DNA of 53,264 nucleotides from Bacteroidales bacterium (lineage in GTDB: Bacteria > Bacteroidota > Bacteroidia > Bacteroidales > UBA7960). Shown here piece by piece: positions 36,611 through 46,624 of the stretch (the first letter of the stretch is position 1; each line of letters starts with the position of its first letter). Made by a program: the position numbers and the translations under genes. The stretch lies in the NCBI GenBank assembly GCA_007131245.1, contig SLQX01000018.1:1-53264 (forward strand). Reading direction: 5' to 3'. The notes below the pieces were generated by a model, which did not search any database, was not told where the DNA came from, and saw only the letters and a list, made by a program, of their open reading frames with translations.

Positions 36611-38551
36611 TCAATCTTCTTTCACCAGGACTAAATCCTGACTTTCAACGCGAACAATCCGCCTGTAAAAATCAAAGAAGTCTGCATATTTTTCTGCTGG
36701 AAAAGTACCGGTATAAGTTTCAAATGACCGGATATACAAAAGAGTGTTGTCTTGTATCACTGTTCGGGCTTCATACTTCCCAAATTGAGATTCAGCTGAA
36801 AAATCCTGGATTTCTCGCTCCAGGTAATATCCTTCGGGTAAAGTAAAAATAATGGTATCCTGCATGACCGTCTCAAAAGACAGGATAAAAGGGTTAACAC
36901 GGTTTCTGTTTCTGGGAGGAGCAGACACACTTGAAGAAATCGCATTCATCGGCATAAACATTCTTCGCCCGGAAGTGCTGGCAAAAGATCTAAGAGATAC
37001 ATCCATTGAAATCATCACAAACGGCAAAGTATCGGTACTGGCAACAACTTCGTTAGACTCGATGGTATAATTGGGCAGAGAAAAACGACTGTAGAGCCAC
37101 TCCTTCTGTCTCTGAGAACTTAAACGTGATACGGGCATAAAATCCATAAAGTAAATTCCACCATACCTCCTTTCAACACGTCCACTTCCATGGCCCTGGT
37201 TGTTCAACTCAATTTCCGCATAACTATTACGAATATTTTCCTGCGGATTGTATGCAGGAGTTCGGGCCAAAAACCCTCCATCCTCGCGGATAATAAGTAC
37301 CGGCCGGTTGTCGGTAAAATCGCCAAGATGGTTAAAAGGGAGCAAGTGACTCACGTTTTCCAGCCATACAGTATCTTTCTCCAGGGGCACACAAAGGATT
37401 ACATGGTCAAACTGATTAGCAGAGAAGTCTTCAAAGATGCTATGCCTGCCTTTACCTGATCTTACAAGGGTGTAATAAGCGTTAATACCAACTGCCTGAA
37501 GCATGGCCATCATATAATTGGTAAGGGCTTTGCAATCACCATATCCTGTTTCATCCACTGTTTTGGCATCAAAAGGCTGCATACCACCCACCCCCAGGCT
37601 GATATTTACATACCTTGTGTGAGACTGCAAAAAGTTATAGATGGCTTTGACTTTTTCCTTGTCATTATCCATGTCACTTACCATCTCCCTGAGAAACTTT
37701 TTACGTGCTTCTGGCAATTGGTCACGACCTTCATTTAGGGACCAAATCCATTTGCCAAACTCTTTCCATGATGTATTGCGTCCATGATATCCGGAATACT
37801 CAAACCTGTCAGGGGCAAACATAACCATAGGAATGAAGTTATGTAACCCTGGAGAAAGAACCTCTGATTTACGTGCAGGGATAGCTTCAAACTCCCACAC
37901 AAGACGTTGCCTGCCCCGGGACAAAGTCTCTTCTGTCATGGATTGATCCTCCACATTAAACACTTTGTACTGTATTTCCAGGTCATCGCTAAGTTCAATC
38001 ACCAATGAAGCTACCTCTGCACTAATACCAAAACCCGGAACCGAGTAAAAGCTGGTGGAATGATACATTCCTCTGTCATAGGACACCTCCCAGGTATAAC
38101 TAACGGTATAGGGGTAATCAGAAATCCTTGGCACATACACCATGATACGACTGTCCTCGAACAAAGAAAAATCAGACACATTGCTTTGGTCGGAAAGATC
38201 ACGTCGTCGAATCCTTTGTATCGTATTTCCTCGTGCATCATAAATATGACCACCCCGAAAACGGGCACGGGACACTCCATCATACTGAACTCTCAAAACA
38301 TCCGGTCCCTTACCATTTTCGTTGAGAATGGTAACCACCACTTCTCGTTTAATGGTAAACTGCCCCTCTCCATTAAAAGCTACCTCCATGTGATTGACAC
38401 GGTATACGCTATTTGCATTTTCAAGTAGTGCATCGGGTATTTTTGAAGCACAATACTTTGCATTGGCTGACAGGGGCACAATAAACAACAGCAATACCCC
38501 CAAACCCAAAACCAGGGCAGATTTATAGTAAAGTTTTATCAAATTCTTCAT
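36611..38551 (-). CDS. DUF3857/transglutaminase-like protein, catalytic Cys present
   Basis: 646 residues with signal peptide (VLGLGVLLLFIVPLSANA). Residues 50-240 form a DUF3857 beta domain (FTIKREVVVTILNENGKG). The papain-like transglutaminase core lies at about 300-420: ETGYGDCKALTNYMMAML with the nucleophile Cys, and NQFDHVILCVPLEKDTVWLE with the His. The C-terminal third is a beta domain (DUF2569/DUF3858-like). It is exported, probably to the periplasm; substrate unknown. It lies 6 bp after the 680-residue paralogue and must share its transcript. Confidence 0.92.
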   Translation of the reverse strand: MKNLIKLYYKSALVLGLGVLLLFIVPLSANAKYCASKIPDALLENANSVYRVNHMEVAFNGEGQFTIKREVVVTILNENGKGPDVLRVQYDGVSRARFRGGHIYDARGNTIQRIRRRDLSDQSNVSDFSLFEDSRIMVYVPRISDYPYTVSYTWEVSYDRGMYHSTSFYSVPGFGISAEVASLVIELSDDLEIQYKVFNVEDQSMTEETLSRGRQRLVWEFEAIPARKSEVLSPGLHNFIPMVMFAPDRFEYSGYHGRNTSWKEFGKWIWSLNEGRDQLPEARKKFLREMVSDMDNDKEKVKAIYNFLQSHTRYVNISLGVGGMQPFDAKTVDETGYGDCKALTNYMMAMLQAVGINAYYTLVRSGKGRHSIFEDFSANQFDHVILCVPLEKDTVWLENVSHLLPFNHLGDFTDNRPVLIIREDGGFLARTPAYNPQENIRNSYAEIELNNQGHGSGRVERRYGGIYFMDFMPVSRLSSQRQKEWLYSRFSLPNYTIESNEVVASTDTLPFVMISMDVSLRSFASTSGRRMFMPMNAISSSVSAPPRNRNRVNPFILSFETVMQDTIIFTLPEGYYLEREIQDFSAESQFGKYEARTVIQDNTLLYIRSFETYTGTFPAEKYADFFDFYRRIVRVESQDLVLVKED

Positions 38552-38557
38552 TTCTGA

Positions 38558-40600
38558 TCACGACAATTTTTTCAGAACAATAACGCGCGCCTGCTCCTCC
38601 ACCACCCTGGCGAAAAACTCACGCAAACGGCTGTACTCTTCGGCTGTAAACAAGGGTTTGCTTAAATCAAACTGTATTTGCACTTCAATGAACTGATCCC
38701 CGTTGATAACAAAAGTACTCTTGTAACTAGCTCCCCCGTTTCGGCCGGGAATTCTGAAATTGGCACCTACGGGAAGCTCATCCACTACATAACCTTCAGG
38801 GATATTCACTTTCACCTTATACTCACGCTGAACCGGATATACAAAATCAACCGGGAAAAGTCTTTCCTCTCTACGGAACGGATTGCTTTCCATCTGATCA
38901 TTCAGTAATGGATTGACATAGATAATATCACGAGGACCGGGATCTGTTTCAGGAATTTCAAATTCATAAACCGTTTCAAGAGGGTTGCCCCAATCATCAT
39001 CATGGGCCATTTCAAATGATATGAGCTCCAGGCCAGCACCGGATGCTTCAAATTCATCCATATAATCTTCCGGTGAATCATAGTCGTTATAATTATCAAG
39101 CATGCGGAGGCGAATCTGATTCTGTTTCTTCCTTACTATTTTTGCTTCAACCGAACCGCAATTTTTAACAAAAAGCTCTGATTCGGTTTTCAGGATATTA
39201 TTTTCATCTCCCTTTAAATCAATCCATTTTCCTTCGCCATCCACGACCAGGCGTCCCTTATCATTAATACACCTTTCGGGCAAGAGGAAATACGGTGTTA
39301 TATCCTCTGTTGCATCCAGCAGGTACTCCTGCCCATCGATGGAGGCCCTGGCTATCACATAGTTAAAGTTTTTAAGCATAATCTGCATGGGCGGAATAAT
39401 CCCATTGGCTCTTGTACTAAGAATGACAGGATCTGCATCTATATCCAGTTCCCGCAGAAGCATTACCAACATGAGATTTATATCTGCTGCATTTCCCTGC
39501 TTATCATCCCAGGAACGTCGCAAACTTTGTGTTGCAAACAACCCGTTATTCCGGTTCCATGTCATCTCACTTTGAATAAGTTTAAAAGCAGCTATCAATC
39601 TTTCTTCGGGTTCCGGGTGTTGCGCCATTATCCGGTCCTTTTCTTCTCCGATAAACCTTGTTCTATTGAACACCCCCCCAAAATTGGAAGATCTCAAAAG
39701 CTGGTCATTCAGCTGGCCCCAGCTGCTGCTGTAATCAGTGACACGGCCATGCGGCATGCGAAAAGACAGAAGCTCATGTTCTATTTTAGACAAATAGTTG
39801 ACAGGGGCATTCATAAATGGCTCGACAGTAAAAGCTGGCGCATCTTCAATCCTCATAAAAAATTGGTTCTCCTCATAGTCAACTCTGGCAGAATGCTTTG
39901 AGGTTTGATTCAAAAAATGATTTTCCTCCCACTCCACGGTAAAGTTTCGATTTTGTCTGCGTTGATCTACACTATCAAGCACCAGAAAACCCTGCATCAT
40001 TGCACGGTAATTAAAATATTCGGGTATCAACATCCTGAACTCACTAAAAACCGTTGGATACTCACTTTGAAAGTACCATGTAGGCAATGTTTGCAAAAAG
40101 GGTGATTCTATGGTATATTCGATTTCAAAAACACTACCCTCCCTTATGGCCGGAAGACTAAAATTAACACTTGTGAGATGATCACTTACCTCCTCTTCAT
40201 AAGCATCACCTCTACTAAAACGAACCCGCTCAACTCTGTTTCCTTCTTTATTAAATGTGTTACCTCTTAACCTGGTGATTCTTTCTCTGCTGGATCCTGA
40301 GCTATAAAGCCTGATGTGGAAGTCAGCAACATCAAAGGCATCTTTATCAAAAATTTTTACCCGCTTATGCCGGGTAAAATAGCTTGTGAACCCTTTATTC
40401 CTGTGATAATTGATTTCAAGAATACCATAATCACCCAACACAACAGCCTTAGCTGTAGTGTCGGAAGGATAATAATCCATGTCCAGATAATAATCATCCA
40501 CATGTCGATAACGCATAGGTACATCCTGAGTCGAGCCACAGGAGGTCATAATAATTAACGGTAAAAGAAGATAACAAAATTGCAAACGACCGATTTTCAT
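38558..40600 (-). CDS. DUF3857/transglutaminase-like lipoprotein lacking the catalytic Cys
   Basis: 680 residues. MKIGRLQFCYLLLPLIIMTSC carries a lipobox. The DUF3857 beta domain is followed by a transglutaminase-like core near 320-440, but the site corresponding to G-D-C-K reads KQGNAADINLMLVMLL: Ala stands where the nucleophile would be. DADPVILSTRANG is typical of this Bacteroidota subgroup, in which the Cys is often lost. It probably has a structural or binding role. It is the first gene of a two-gene operon with the Cys-bearing paralogue. Confidence 0.9.
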   Translation of the reverse strand: MKIGRLQFCYLLLPLIIMTSCGSTQDVPMRYRHVDDYYLDMDYYPSDTTAKAVVLGDYGILEINYHRNKGFTSYFTRHKRVKIFDKDAFDVADFHIRLYSSGSSRERITRLRGNTFNKEGNRVERVRFSRGDAYEEEVSDHLTSVNFSLPAIREGSVFEIEYTIESPFLQTLPTWYFQSEYPTVFSEFRMLIPEYFNYRAMMQGFLVLDSVDQRRQNRNFTVEWEENHFLNQTSKHSARVDYEENQFFMRIEDAPAFTVEPFMNAPVNYLSKIEHELLSFRMPHGRVTDYSSSWGQLNDQLLRSSNFGGVFNRTRFIGEEKDRIMAQHPEPEERLIAAFKLIQSEMTWNRNNGLFATQSLRRSWDDKQGNAADINLMLVMLLRELDIDADPVILSTRANGIIPPMQIMLKNFNYVIARASIDGQEYLLDATEDITPYFLLPERCINDKGRLVVDGEGKWIDLKGDENNILKTESELFVKNCGSVEAKIVRKKQNQIRLRMLDNYNDYDSPEDYMDEFEASGAGLELISFEMAHDDDWGNPLETVYEFEIPETDPGPRDIIYVNPLLNDQMESNPFRREERLFPVDFVYPVQREYKVKVNIPEGYVVDELPVGANFRIPGRNGGASYKSTFVINGDQFIEVQIQFDLSKPLFTAEEYSRLREFFARVVEEQARVIVLKKLS

Positions 40601-40925
40601 AAGTGTTAATTTTTTACATATGATAAAATGTTAACCGAAGGCTTGCAAGGGTTAATTTTCTTTTAAAACAAGTCCTTCATTGTCGACAAATTTATGTTTT
40701 TTTTAATTAATTAAACATAAAATCATATGTTTTAACAATACCCATGACGTTATTTTTTAATGTTTCCAAACAAAACCCCTTATAATTAAGCACACTTTTT
40801 CTTCCACCTGTATGCATACAGATAACAGGACATTGTATCAATAAGATATTTTTTAAGGCTTGTTTAGCATGAGAAATAGTTGCTGCCACCTTTCTATTTT
40901 CTGGTTCAAACAGGCAAAGCAACCA
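40601..40925. other. intergenic, about 325 bp
   Basis: It contains the DUF3857 operon promoter candidate. The minus ORF 40707-40922 has no recognisable domain and is not accepted. Confidence 0.5.
40687..40694 (-). promoter_or_regulatory. candidate -7 box of the DUF3857 operon
   Basis: The minus strand reads TAAATTTG, an exact TAnnTTTG match, 86 bp before the start codon. A TTTA lies about 19 bp upstream in place of TTTG. Confidence 0.45.
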
Positions 40926-41600
40926 TCAGGTGTGGGATACAGGGTATTTCTGCATTACACCGGAGGGTATGATATGCACCCCTTCCGTGTCCTCCTGCAT
41001 TTTGTCCAGCATACAGATAGCTACCTGGGAGGCATGAATGGCTTTTATATTGGCGGGCATAATCCATTTGAAGGTCTTCATGACCCTTTTTCCGATTTCC
41101 TCGCCCAGCCGAAACTCATCCCTATGACCCAGCAGCATAGAGGGTCGAAAGATATGGATAGCTTTAAATGGGAGTTCTCTCAGGGATTCTTCTACCTGCC
41201 CTTTTATCTTGTTGTAAAAAATCCACGAACTGGAATTGGCTCCCATAGCACTAACCAGTGCATACCTGGTGGCACCATTTTCCAGGGCCAGGCGGGCAAT
41301 CTGTAAAGGATATTCATAATCCACCTCCCGGAAGGCCTCCCGGGAACCTGCTTTTTTTATGGTCGTGCCCAAACAACAGTAAATATGATCCGCATTCACA
41401 AAAATCTTCTCAGGTTTTTTGTAATCATACACGTGTTGCTTGAGTCTGGGGTGATCCAGGTTTAAGGGTTTTCTTACCAGTATAATTATCTGCTCATATG
41501 TTTCTCTTTCCAGCAATAGCTGAACCAGGGAAAATCCGGTTAACCCGCTGGCTCCGGCCACCAGGGCTGTCTTTTTGCTGTTCTTTTTTTTCATAACCAT
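40926..41600 (-). CDS. NAD(P)-binding short-chain oxidoreductase, HTATIP2-like
   Basis: 224 residues from ATG 41600 (MVMKKKNSKKT), preceded by GAG at Shine-Dalgarno distance; ATG 41594 is equally possible and the track's start at 41636 is not supported. The Rossmann start ALVAGASGLTGFSLVQLLL has the GxxGxxG fingerprint of atypical SDRs. YCCLGTTIKKAGS, FREVDYEYPLQIARLA, SAMGANSSSWIFYNKIKGQVEESL (Tyr-x-x-x-Lys) and IFRPSMLLG match the family that includes human HTATIP2/TIP30 and many bacterial nucleoside-diphosphate-sugar-epimerase-like proteins. Substrate unknown. Confidence 0.9.
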   Translation of the reverse strand: MVMKKKNSKKTALVAGASGLTGFSLVQLLLERETYEQIIILVRKPLNLDHPRLKQHVYDYKKPEKIFVNADHIYCCLGTTIKKAGSREAFREVDYEYPLQIARLALENGATRYALVSAMGANSSSWIFYNKIKGQVEESLRELPFKAIHIFRPSMLLGHRDEFRLGEEIGKRVMKTFKWIMPANIKAIHASQVAICMLDKMQEDTEGVHIIPSGVMQKYPVSHT

Positions 41601-41773
41601 TTTTCTCAATAAAAAATCAAAATGTTCGGGCAACAAGATTTCTCAGCATCTATTTTGACAGGCAAGCCCGCTAAAAAGATGATTGTTTTGAAATCCGACA
41701 GCCCTTACCTGTATTAATTGAAAGTCCAACTTCTACAAACGACAATAATCTCATCACAGAAGAAACAATCGTT

Positions 41774-43129
41774 TTACCTGGAATCTTTGCCCCTGTTATT
41801 GTTTTTACGAGGGCGATCAGAGGGTTTCCGGTCATTGTATCCTTTTCTCCCCCCCTGCTTCGTATTTCGCTTCTCCCCGGAACTGGTTCCTCCATCTTTT
41901 CGGCTGCTTTGGGTAGACTGACGCTTTCGCCGACCACGAAAGCGGCCTGGTCCCCCTTTCCGGTCAAAGCTTTTTTGCTTCTCAGGTGCATATTCAGGTG
42001 AATCTCCAAGAAACTCTGGAACCGGTAGCTTGGGGACACTGGCATCGATAAGTCTTTCAACCCCTGCAAAAGTCCGTTGTTCTGCTTCACCAATAAAAGT
42101 GATTGCAACACCTGTCCGTGCAGCTCGTGCCGTTCGTCCTACCCGGTGAACATAATCCTCAGGGTCACCCGGTGCATCAAAATTGACAACAAGACTGATG
42201 TTATCCACATCAATACCCCTTGCCAATACATCGGTGGCCACAATAACTCTCAGAGCTTTGTTTTTGAAGTTGCGTAGTATTTCGCCCCGCTCACTTTGCT
42301 CCAGGTCCGAATGAAATGCCCGGGCATCGGCCTTTTTGTTTTTAAGTAATTCGTGAATCTTTTTCACCTTTACTTTGGTGCTGGCAAACACCAGTACCGA
42401 ATCATATTCAGGGTTATCGAGCAACGATAAAAGCAATTTTTCTTTCTGACGGTCATAAACGACATAGGCTTGTTGACGTACACCCTCTGCAGGCTTGGAT
42501 AAAGACAAGTTGATTTTTTCGGGTTTATGCAAAATACGATTAGCCAGGGTTTCTATTTTGGGAGGCATTGTGGCGCTAAATAACAAAGTTTGCCGTTGCT
42601 TGGGCAAATAGCTGATAATACGCATGATGTCCTCAAAAAACCCCATGTCGAGCATTCGGTCAGCCTCATCAAGCACCAGGTGCTTTAAGCCTGTAAAGTC
42701 ATAAGTCTCCATGGAAAGCATGGCAATCAACCGACCCGGTGTGGCCACTACAATGTCAGCACCTTTGGTCAGACTTCTTTTCTGAGCTTCCCAGGTTACT
42801 CCATCACCTCCTCCAAAAACAGCCATGGAACTTACCGATACAAAGTATCCCAGCCCTTCAATTTGTTGGTCAATTTGCTGGGCAAGCTCGCGTGTGGGTA
42901 CAATAACAAGGGTGTTAAGTCCATGGGTTTGTTCTTTTCTGATTTTATGTAGTACGGGTAATATAAAAGCGGCCGTCTTGCCCGTGCCAGTTTGAGCGCA
43001 GGCAAGTACATCTTTGTTTTCAAGTATTTTCGGTATAACTTGCTCCTGGACTGGGGTGGCTTTACGGAAACCCATTGCATCCAGCCCTTCAAGCAATGAT
43101 GGATCTAATGCTAAATTTTTAAATTCCAA
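41774..43129 (-). CDS. rhlE: DEAD-box RNA helicase, RhlE-like
   Basis: 451 residues. All core motifs are present: the Q motif GFRKATPVQEQVIP, motif I AQTGTGKTAAF, Ia PTRELAQQ, II DEAD, III SAT, V ATDVLARGIDV, VI HRVGRTARA. The last 75 residues are basic and low-complexity (Arg, Lys, Gly, Ser, Asn), typical of the RNA-binding tail of RhlE/CsdA-type enzymes in Bacteroidota. It unwinds short RNA duplexes in ribosome assembly or mRNA decay. It has a TAACTTTG -7 box upstream and diverges from the NTF2-like gene. Confidence 0.96.
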   Translation of the reverse strand: MEFKNLALDPSLLEGLDAMGFRKATPVQEQVIPKILENKDVLACAQTGTGKTAAFILPVLHKIRKEQTHGLNTLVIVPTRELAQQIDQQIEGLGYFVSVSSMAVFGGGDGVTWEAQKRSLTKGADIVVATPGRLIAMLSMETYDFTGLKHLVLDEADRMLDMGFFEDIMRIISYLPKQRQTLLFSATMPPKIETLANRILHKPEKINLSLSKPAEGVRQQAYVVYDRQKEKLLLSLLDNPEYDSVLVFASTKVKVKKIHELLKNKKADARAFHSDLEQSERGEILRNFKNKALRVIVATDVLARGIDVDNISLVVNFDAPGDPEDYVHRVGRTARAARTGVAITFIGEAEQRTFAGVERLIDASVPKLPVPEFLGDSPEYAPEKQKSFDRKGGPGRFRGRRKRQSTQSSRKDGGTSSGEKRNTKQGGRKGYNDRKPSDRPRKNNNRGKDSR

Positions 43130-43157
43130 TTTTTGTAATATTTCGGTTGGTTAAAAC

Positions 43158-43180
43158 TATATTTGTTCCCTGCAAAGTTA
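43158..43180. promoter_or_regulatory. back-to-back -7 boxes for the divergent helicase and NTF2-like genes
   Basis: The plus strand has TATATTTG at 43158-43165, with TTTG 22 bp upstream, for the NTF2-like gene. The minus strand has TAACTTTG at 43173-43180 for the helicase. Both match TAnnTTTG, and the two transcripts would overlap at their 5' ends. Confidence 0.5.
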
Positions 43181-43232
43181 ATAATATCAAGGAAATATTT
43201 GAACCGCAGGTTATTCAGAAAACAAAACACTC

Positions 43233-43679
43233 ATGAAAAACAAAACACAAAAAATCGCAATCATCTCCATGTTTCTGGCAATGGTGTTTGTATCAGTATC
43301 TGGCAAAGCTTCAGAAAAAGAGGCGGTCAGGGAAGTAGTACAATCTGCTTATGTGGATGGATTTCAAAACCTTGGGGGTAGAAATGCCATGGAAAAAGGT
43401 TTCCACCCTGATTTTGTGATGGTTCTCAACCGCAGTGGTGAACTCTCAGATTTACCCCTGGAGCGCATGATAGAGATTACAGAACAACGCTCAAACAACC
43501 CCGAATACCAACATGTGGAAGTAAAAGCCCGCTTTTTGGATATCGACATAACAGGAAATGCTGCCATGGTAAAAATTGAGCTTTTCCGGGATGGGGAAAA
43601 GCTTTTTACAGACTACCTGGGCCTATATAAGTTTGATGATGGCTGGAAAATTTTCAACAAGCTTTACCATCAGCATTAA
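43233..43679 (+). CDS. exported NTF2-like (lumazine-binding-like) protein
   Basis: 148 residues with a signal peptide (IAIISMFLAMVFVSVSGKAS). The remainder is a single cone-shaped NTF2 fold of the Lumazine_bd_2/DUF4440 kind: AVREVVQSAYVDGFQNLGG, MEKGFHPDFVMV, VEVKARFLDIDITGNAAMVKIEL, DYLGLYKFDDGWKIFNKLYH. Family members bind small ligands or have lost activity; no catalytic residues stand out. It is a single gene. Confidence 0.9.
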   Translation: MKNKTQKIAIISMFLAMVFVSVSGKASEKEAVREVVQSAYVDGFQNLGGRNAMEKGFHPDFVMVLNRSGELSDLPLERMIEITEQRSNNPEYQHVEVKARFLDIDITGNAAMVKIELFRDGEKLFTDYLGLYKFDDGWKIFNKLYHQH

Positions 43680-43744
43680 GGGTATCAGCAGCCGATGAGT
43701 GCCCCCCCACACCAGGGGTCATGCAATAAAGGTCGGATTTGATT

Positions 43745-44773
43745 TCATCGAACTTTCCCCTCTTCAGCAAACATTTCAAAAAAACCTGCTGTATTGTGGG
43801 CAGCTTCTTCAATGGTACGGAAACTCAGGTTCAGGTCCTGCACAATCTTTTCATTGGAAAACTGAAAGTTGCTGTTGGCACTTCGGGCTGTTTCGCGGGT
43901 AATGAGAGGATTGCTGCCAGTCACGATACTACGGACCTTCTCAAGGCGCCAGGCAGCTTCACTGAGGAGTGGGCCAGCCTTAAAAAACGGCGGTTTTACC
44001 CTGGCATGCCTGGCTATCATCTCAAACAGTGCCTTATAGCTCATGTTTTCACTGTTTACAATATACCTTTCATTTACAATATCCTTCTCCATGAGTTCTT
44101 TCATGGCTTTGGACACATCCCGGGCATCCACAAATCCTGTAGCACCAGTACTGTAAAACCGTAAGCCATTTTTCACTGTGGTAAAAAGCCTTGCACTGGA
44201 ACGGTATGGATCCCCCGGGCCAATAATAACTGAAGGATTGACAATCACCACATTCAACCCTTCCTCCGACCCTCTCCAAACTTCTCTTTCAGCACCAAAC
44301 TTGCTAATGGAGTAATACGAGTTTTTCCGGGATGTTTTCCAAATCAAAGACTCATCCACCCACGTACCTGTATCGGGGCGGCCCACAGCAGAAATACTAC
44401 TGCAATGACAAAATTTTTCAACACCCTCCAGCAAGCAGGCATTTACAAGGTTGGCTGTACCCTCAATGTTTATTTTCAGCATCCAGGGACGCTCCGAGGG
44501 GATAAAAGAAACCACGGCGGCACAATGAAAAACCTTCTTTACCCCTTTCAAAGCTTCCCGCAAACTTATAATATCCGATATATCGCCGTCTACCCATTCA
44601 ATTTTTTCAAATTGCTCCTCATAACCGGTGGGGTTATACCAACGGAAAATCTTTTTCACAATGTCAAGCCGGCTACTTTTGCGTTTCAGCGCCCTTACAC
44701 GCTCTCCGGATGCAGTTAGATCATAAATCAGGTGAGAGCCTACCAGACCGGAACCTCCTGTTAATAATATCAT
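43745..44773 (-). CDS. NAD-dependent epimerase/dehydratase (extended SDR)
   Basis: 342 residues. The Rossmann fold starts LLTGGSGLVGSHLIYDL (GxxGxxG); VFHCAAVVSF and CSSISAVGR follow, then YYSISKFGAEREV with the catalytic Tyr-x-x-x-Lys, and VNPSVIIGPGD. It resembles the 3-beta-HSD/dihydroflavonol-reductase branch of extended SDRs that is common in Bacteroidota. The substrate could be a nucleotide sugar or a ketone of another kind. It is cytoplasmic and a single gene. Confidence 0.92.
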   Translation of the reverse strand: MILLTGGSGLVGSHLIYDLTASGERVRALKRKSSRLDIVKKIFRWYNPTGYEEQFEKIEWVDGDISDIISLREALKGVKKVFHCAAVVSFIPSERPWMLKINIEGTANLVNACLLEGVEKFCHCSSISAVGRPDTGTWVDESLIWKTSRKNSYYSISKFGAEREVWRGSEEGLNVVIVNPSVIIGPGDPYRSSARLFTTVKNGLRFYSTGATGFVDARDVSKAMKELMEKDIVNERYIVNSENMSYKALFEMIARHARVKPPFFKAGPLLSEAAWRLEKVRSIVTGSNPLITRETARSANSNFQFSNEKIVQDLNLSFRTIEEAAHNTAGFFEMFAEEGKVR

Positions 44774-45315
44774 TTTTCACTATTTTTACAAATATACAGT
44801 TGGTTGAAATAAAACTTAAAAATTGCTGGTTTTTAACATTTAGTGCGTATTTTTGCCGTTTTTGTTCAACCAGTTACTTTAACAAATATACAACTTAATA
44901 GGTTTGCATAACATCCGGCCTGACAAGACAGCAAAAGCAAAATGGGGCACTGAGTCCGGCTGGCGGTAGCTCTGTCAATTCCCTAACAAGTTTTACCCGA
45001 GTTGGTTTAACTGTCGGTAAAGGAGATTGAAGGTGCTTATCAAACGTTATTTTAGTTGTCACTTACTCTGTAGCTGCCAACCTGGAGAGGAGATGAGGCG
45101 ATAAATAAAGTGCAGCGATAATAACAGAAAACCGGGTACAAAAAAATTTTTACGTTTTCATCAATTTGTACATCACAAACTTTTTACCTTTATTATCATA
45201 TTACCAATAAAAACAGATACATTAACCACAACGGCCAGCATGCAATAGTCTAAAGGCTTAATCAAAACGGCTGGCAGGCTTTGCATCTGACGATACTAAA
45301 ACAATTTCCTATCCA
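44774..45315. other. divergent intergenic region, about 540 bp
   Basis: It lies between the epimerase start (minus) and tyrS (plus). TTTG (45165-45168) and TACCTTTA (45185-45192), spaced 16 bp, form a possible tyrS promoter with a leader of about 115 nt. I looked for a T-box-like leader and saw no T-box sequence or terminator. No gene is seen. Confidence 0.45.
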
Positions 45316-46599
45316 ATGAATTTCATTGAAGAACTAAAATGGCGCGGCATGATCCACGATATGATGCCGGGCACCGAAGACCAACTCAACAAAGAAATTA
45401 CTGCAGCCTATGTGGGCATTGACCCAACGGCTGACTCTTTGCACATTGGCCACCTGGTAAGTGTAATGATGCTCAAACATTTTCAGGTAGCAGGCCACAA
45501 ACCCATCGTACTTGTGGGAGGTGCCACGGGAATGATTGGTGACCCATCAGGCAAATCGGCAGAAAGAAACTTGCTTACCGAAGATATGTTACGCCACAAT
45601 CAGGAGTCTATTAAAAAACAGCTTAAACAGTTTCTGGACTTTGACAGCAACACTCCAACACGCGCAGAAATGGTCAATAATTACGACTGGATGAAAGAAT
45701 TCTCCTTCCTTGATTTTATCAGGGATGTGGGCAAGCATATCACGGTTAATTATATGATGGCCAAAGACTCAGTGAAAAAACGAATCAGTGGGGAAGCCCG
45801 CGAAGGGCTCTCTTTTACGGAGTTCACTTACCAGCTGGTGCAAGGATACGATTTTCTGCACCTATACCAGGACAAAAACTGCAAACTGCAGATGGGAGGC
45901 TCCGACCAGTGGGGCAACATCACCACAGGAACTGAGCTTATACGAAGAAAAACCGGGGGCGAAGCCTTTGCCCTTACCTGCCCGCTTATCACCAAAGCCG
46001 ATGGTGGCAAGTTTGGCAAAACAGAAAAAGGAAATATATGGCTTGACCCCAACTATACATCTCCCTACCAATTCTTCCAGTTTTGGCTGAACTGCTCCGA
46101 TGAGGACGCAGCAAAATACATCAGGATTTTCACCCTGTTCTCCAGGGAAAAAATCGAGGAGATTATCCAGGAGCATACCCAGCAACCCCATTTGAGGCTC
46201 TTACAAAAAGAGTTGGCAAAGGATATTACCATACGGGTACACAACCAAAAAGAGTATGATACCGCTGTGGAGGCATCCCAGATTTTGTTTGGCAAAGGAA
46301 CAACAGCAACTTTGAAAAAACTTCCTGAAAATGTCCTGCTGGATGTTTTTGAGGGCGTACCCATGTTTACCATCTCCAGATCATCCCTGGAAGAGGGTAT
46401 ACCCATCGTGGACTTCCTGGGAGACCAAATACTAAAATCAAAAGGAGAAGCCCGACGCGCGCTCAAGGAAGGGAGTATCAGCATCAATAAAAATAAAATA
46501 AACGATCAGTTTACCGTTGACTCAACAACTCTGCTCAACAACAGGTACATCCTTGCCCAGCGGGGCAAAAAGAACTTCTACCTGGTTAAAGCAGAATAA
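45316..46599 (+). CDS. tyrS: tyrosyl-tRNA synthetase
   Basis: 427 residues, the usual length of the bacterial enzyme; it attaches Tyr to tRNA-Tyr in the cytoplasm. Seen in order: [16 protein letters not shown] with the HIGH motif (near 45-48), the tyrosine-binding region [13 protein letters not shown] and [10 protein letters not shown], the KMSKS equivalent [13 protein letters not shown] (near 235), and a C-terminal S4 RNA-binding domain ([19 protein letters not shown]). The GH13 gene follows 25 bp after the stop codon, so some co-transcription is likely. Confidence 0.98.
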   Translation: MNFIEELKWRGMIHDMMPGTEDQLNKEITAAYVGIDPTADSLHIGHLVSVMMLKHFQVAGHKPIVLVGGATGMIGDPSGKSAERNLLTEDMLRHNQESIKKQLKQFLDFDSNTPTRAEMVNNYDWMKEFSFLDFIRDVGKHITVNYMMAKDSVKKRISGEAREGLSFTEFTYQLVQGYDFLHLYQDKNCKLQMGGSDQWGNITTGTELIRRKTGGEAFALTCPLITKADGGKFGKTEKGNIWLDPNYTSPYQFFQFWLNCSDEDAAKYIRIFTLFSREKIEEIIQEHTQQPHLRLLQKELAKDITIRVHNQKEYDTAVEASQILFGKGTTATLKKLPENVLLDVFEGVPMFTISRSSLEEGIPIVDFLGDQILKSKGEARRALKEGSISINKNKINDQFTVDSTTLLNNRYILAQRGKKNFYLVKAE

Positions 46600-46624
46600 T
46601 CTATTCACTCATAACTCAACCAAC

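Noticed and set aside
44774-45315. T-box leader upstream of tyrS
   Set aside because: No T-box sequence, specifier loop or terminator/antiterminator pair could be found, and T-boxes are rare in this phylum.
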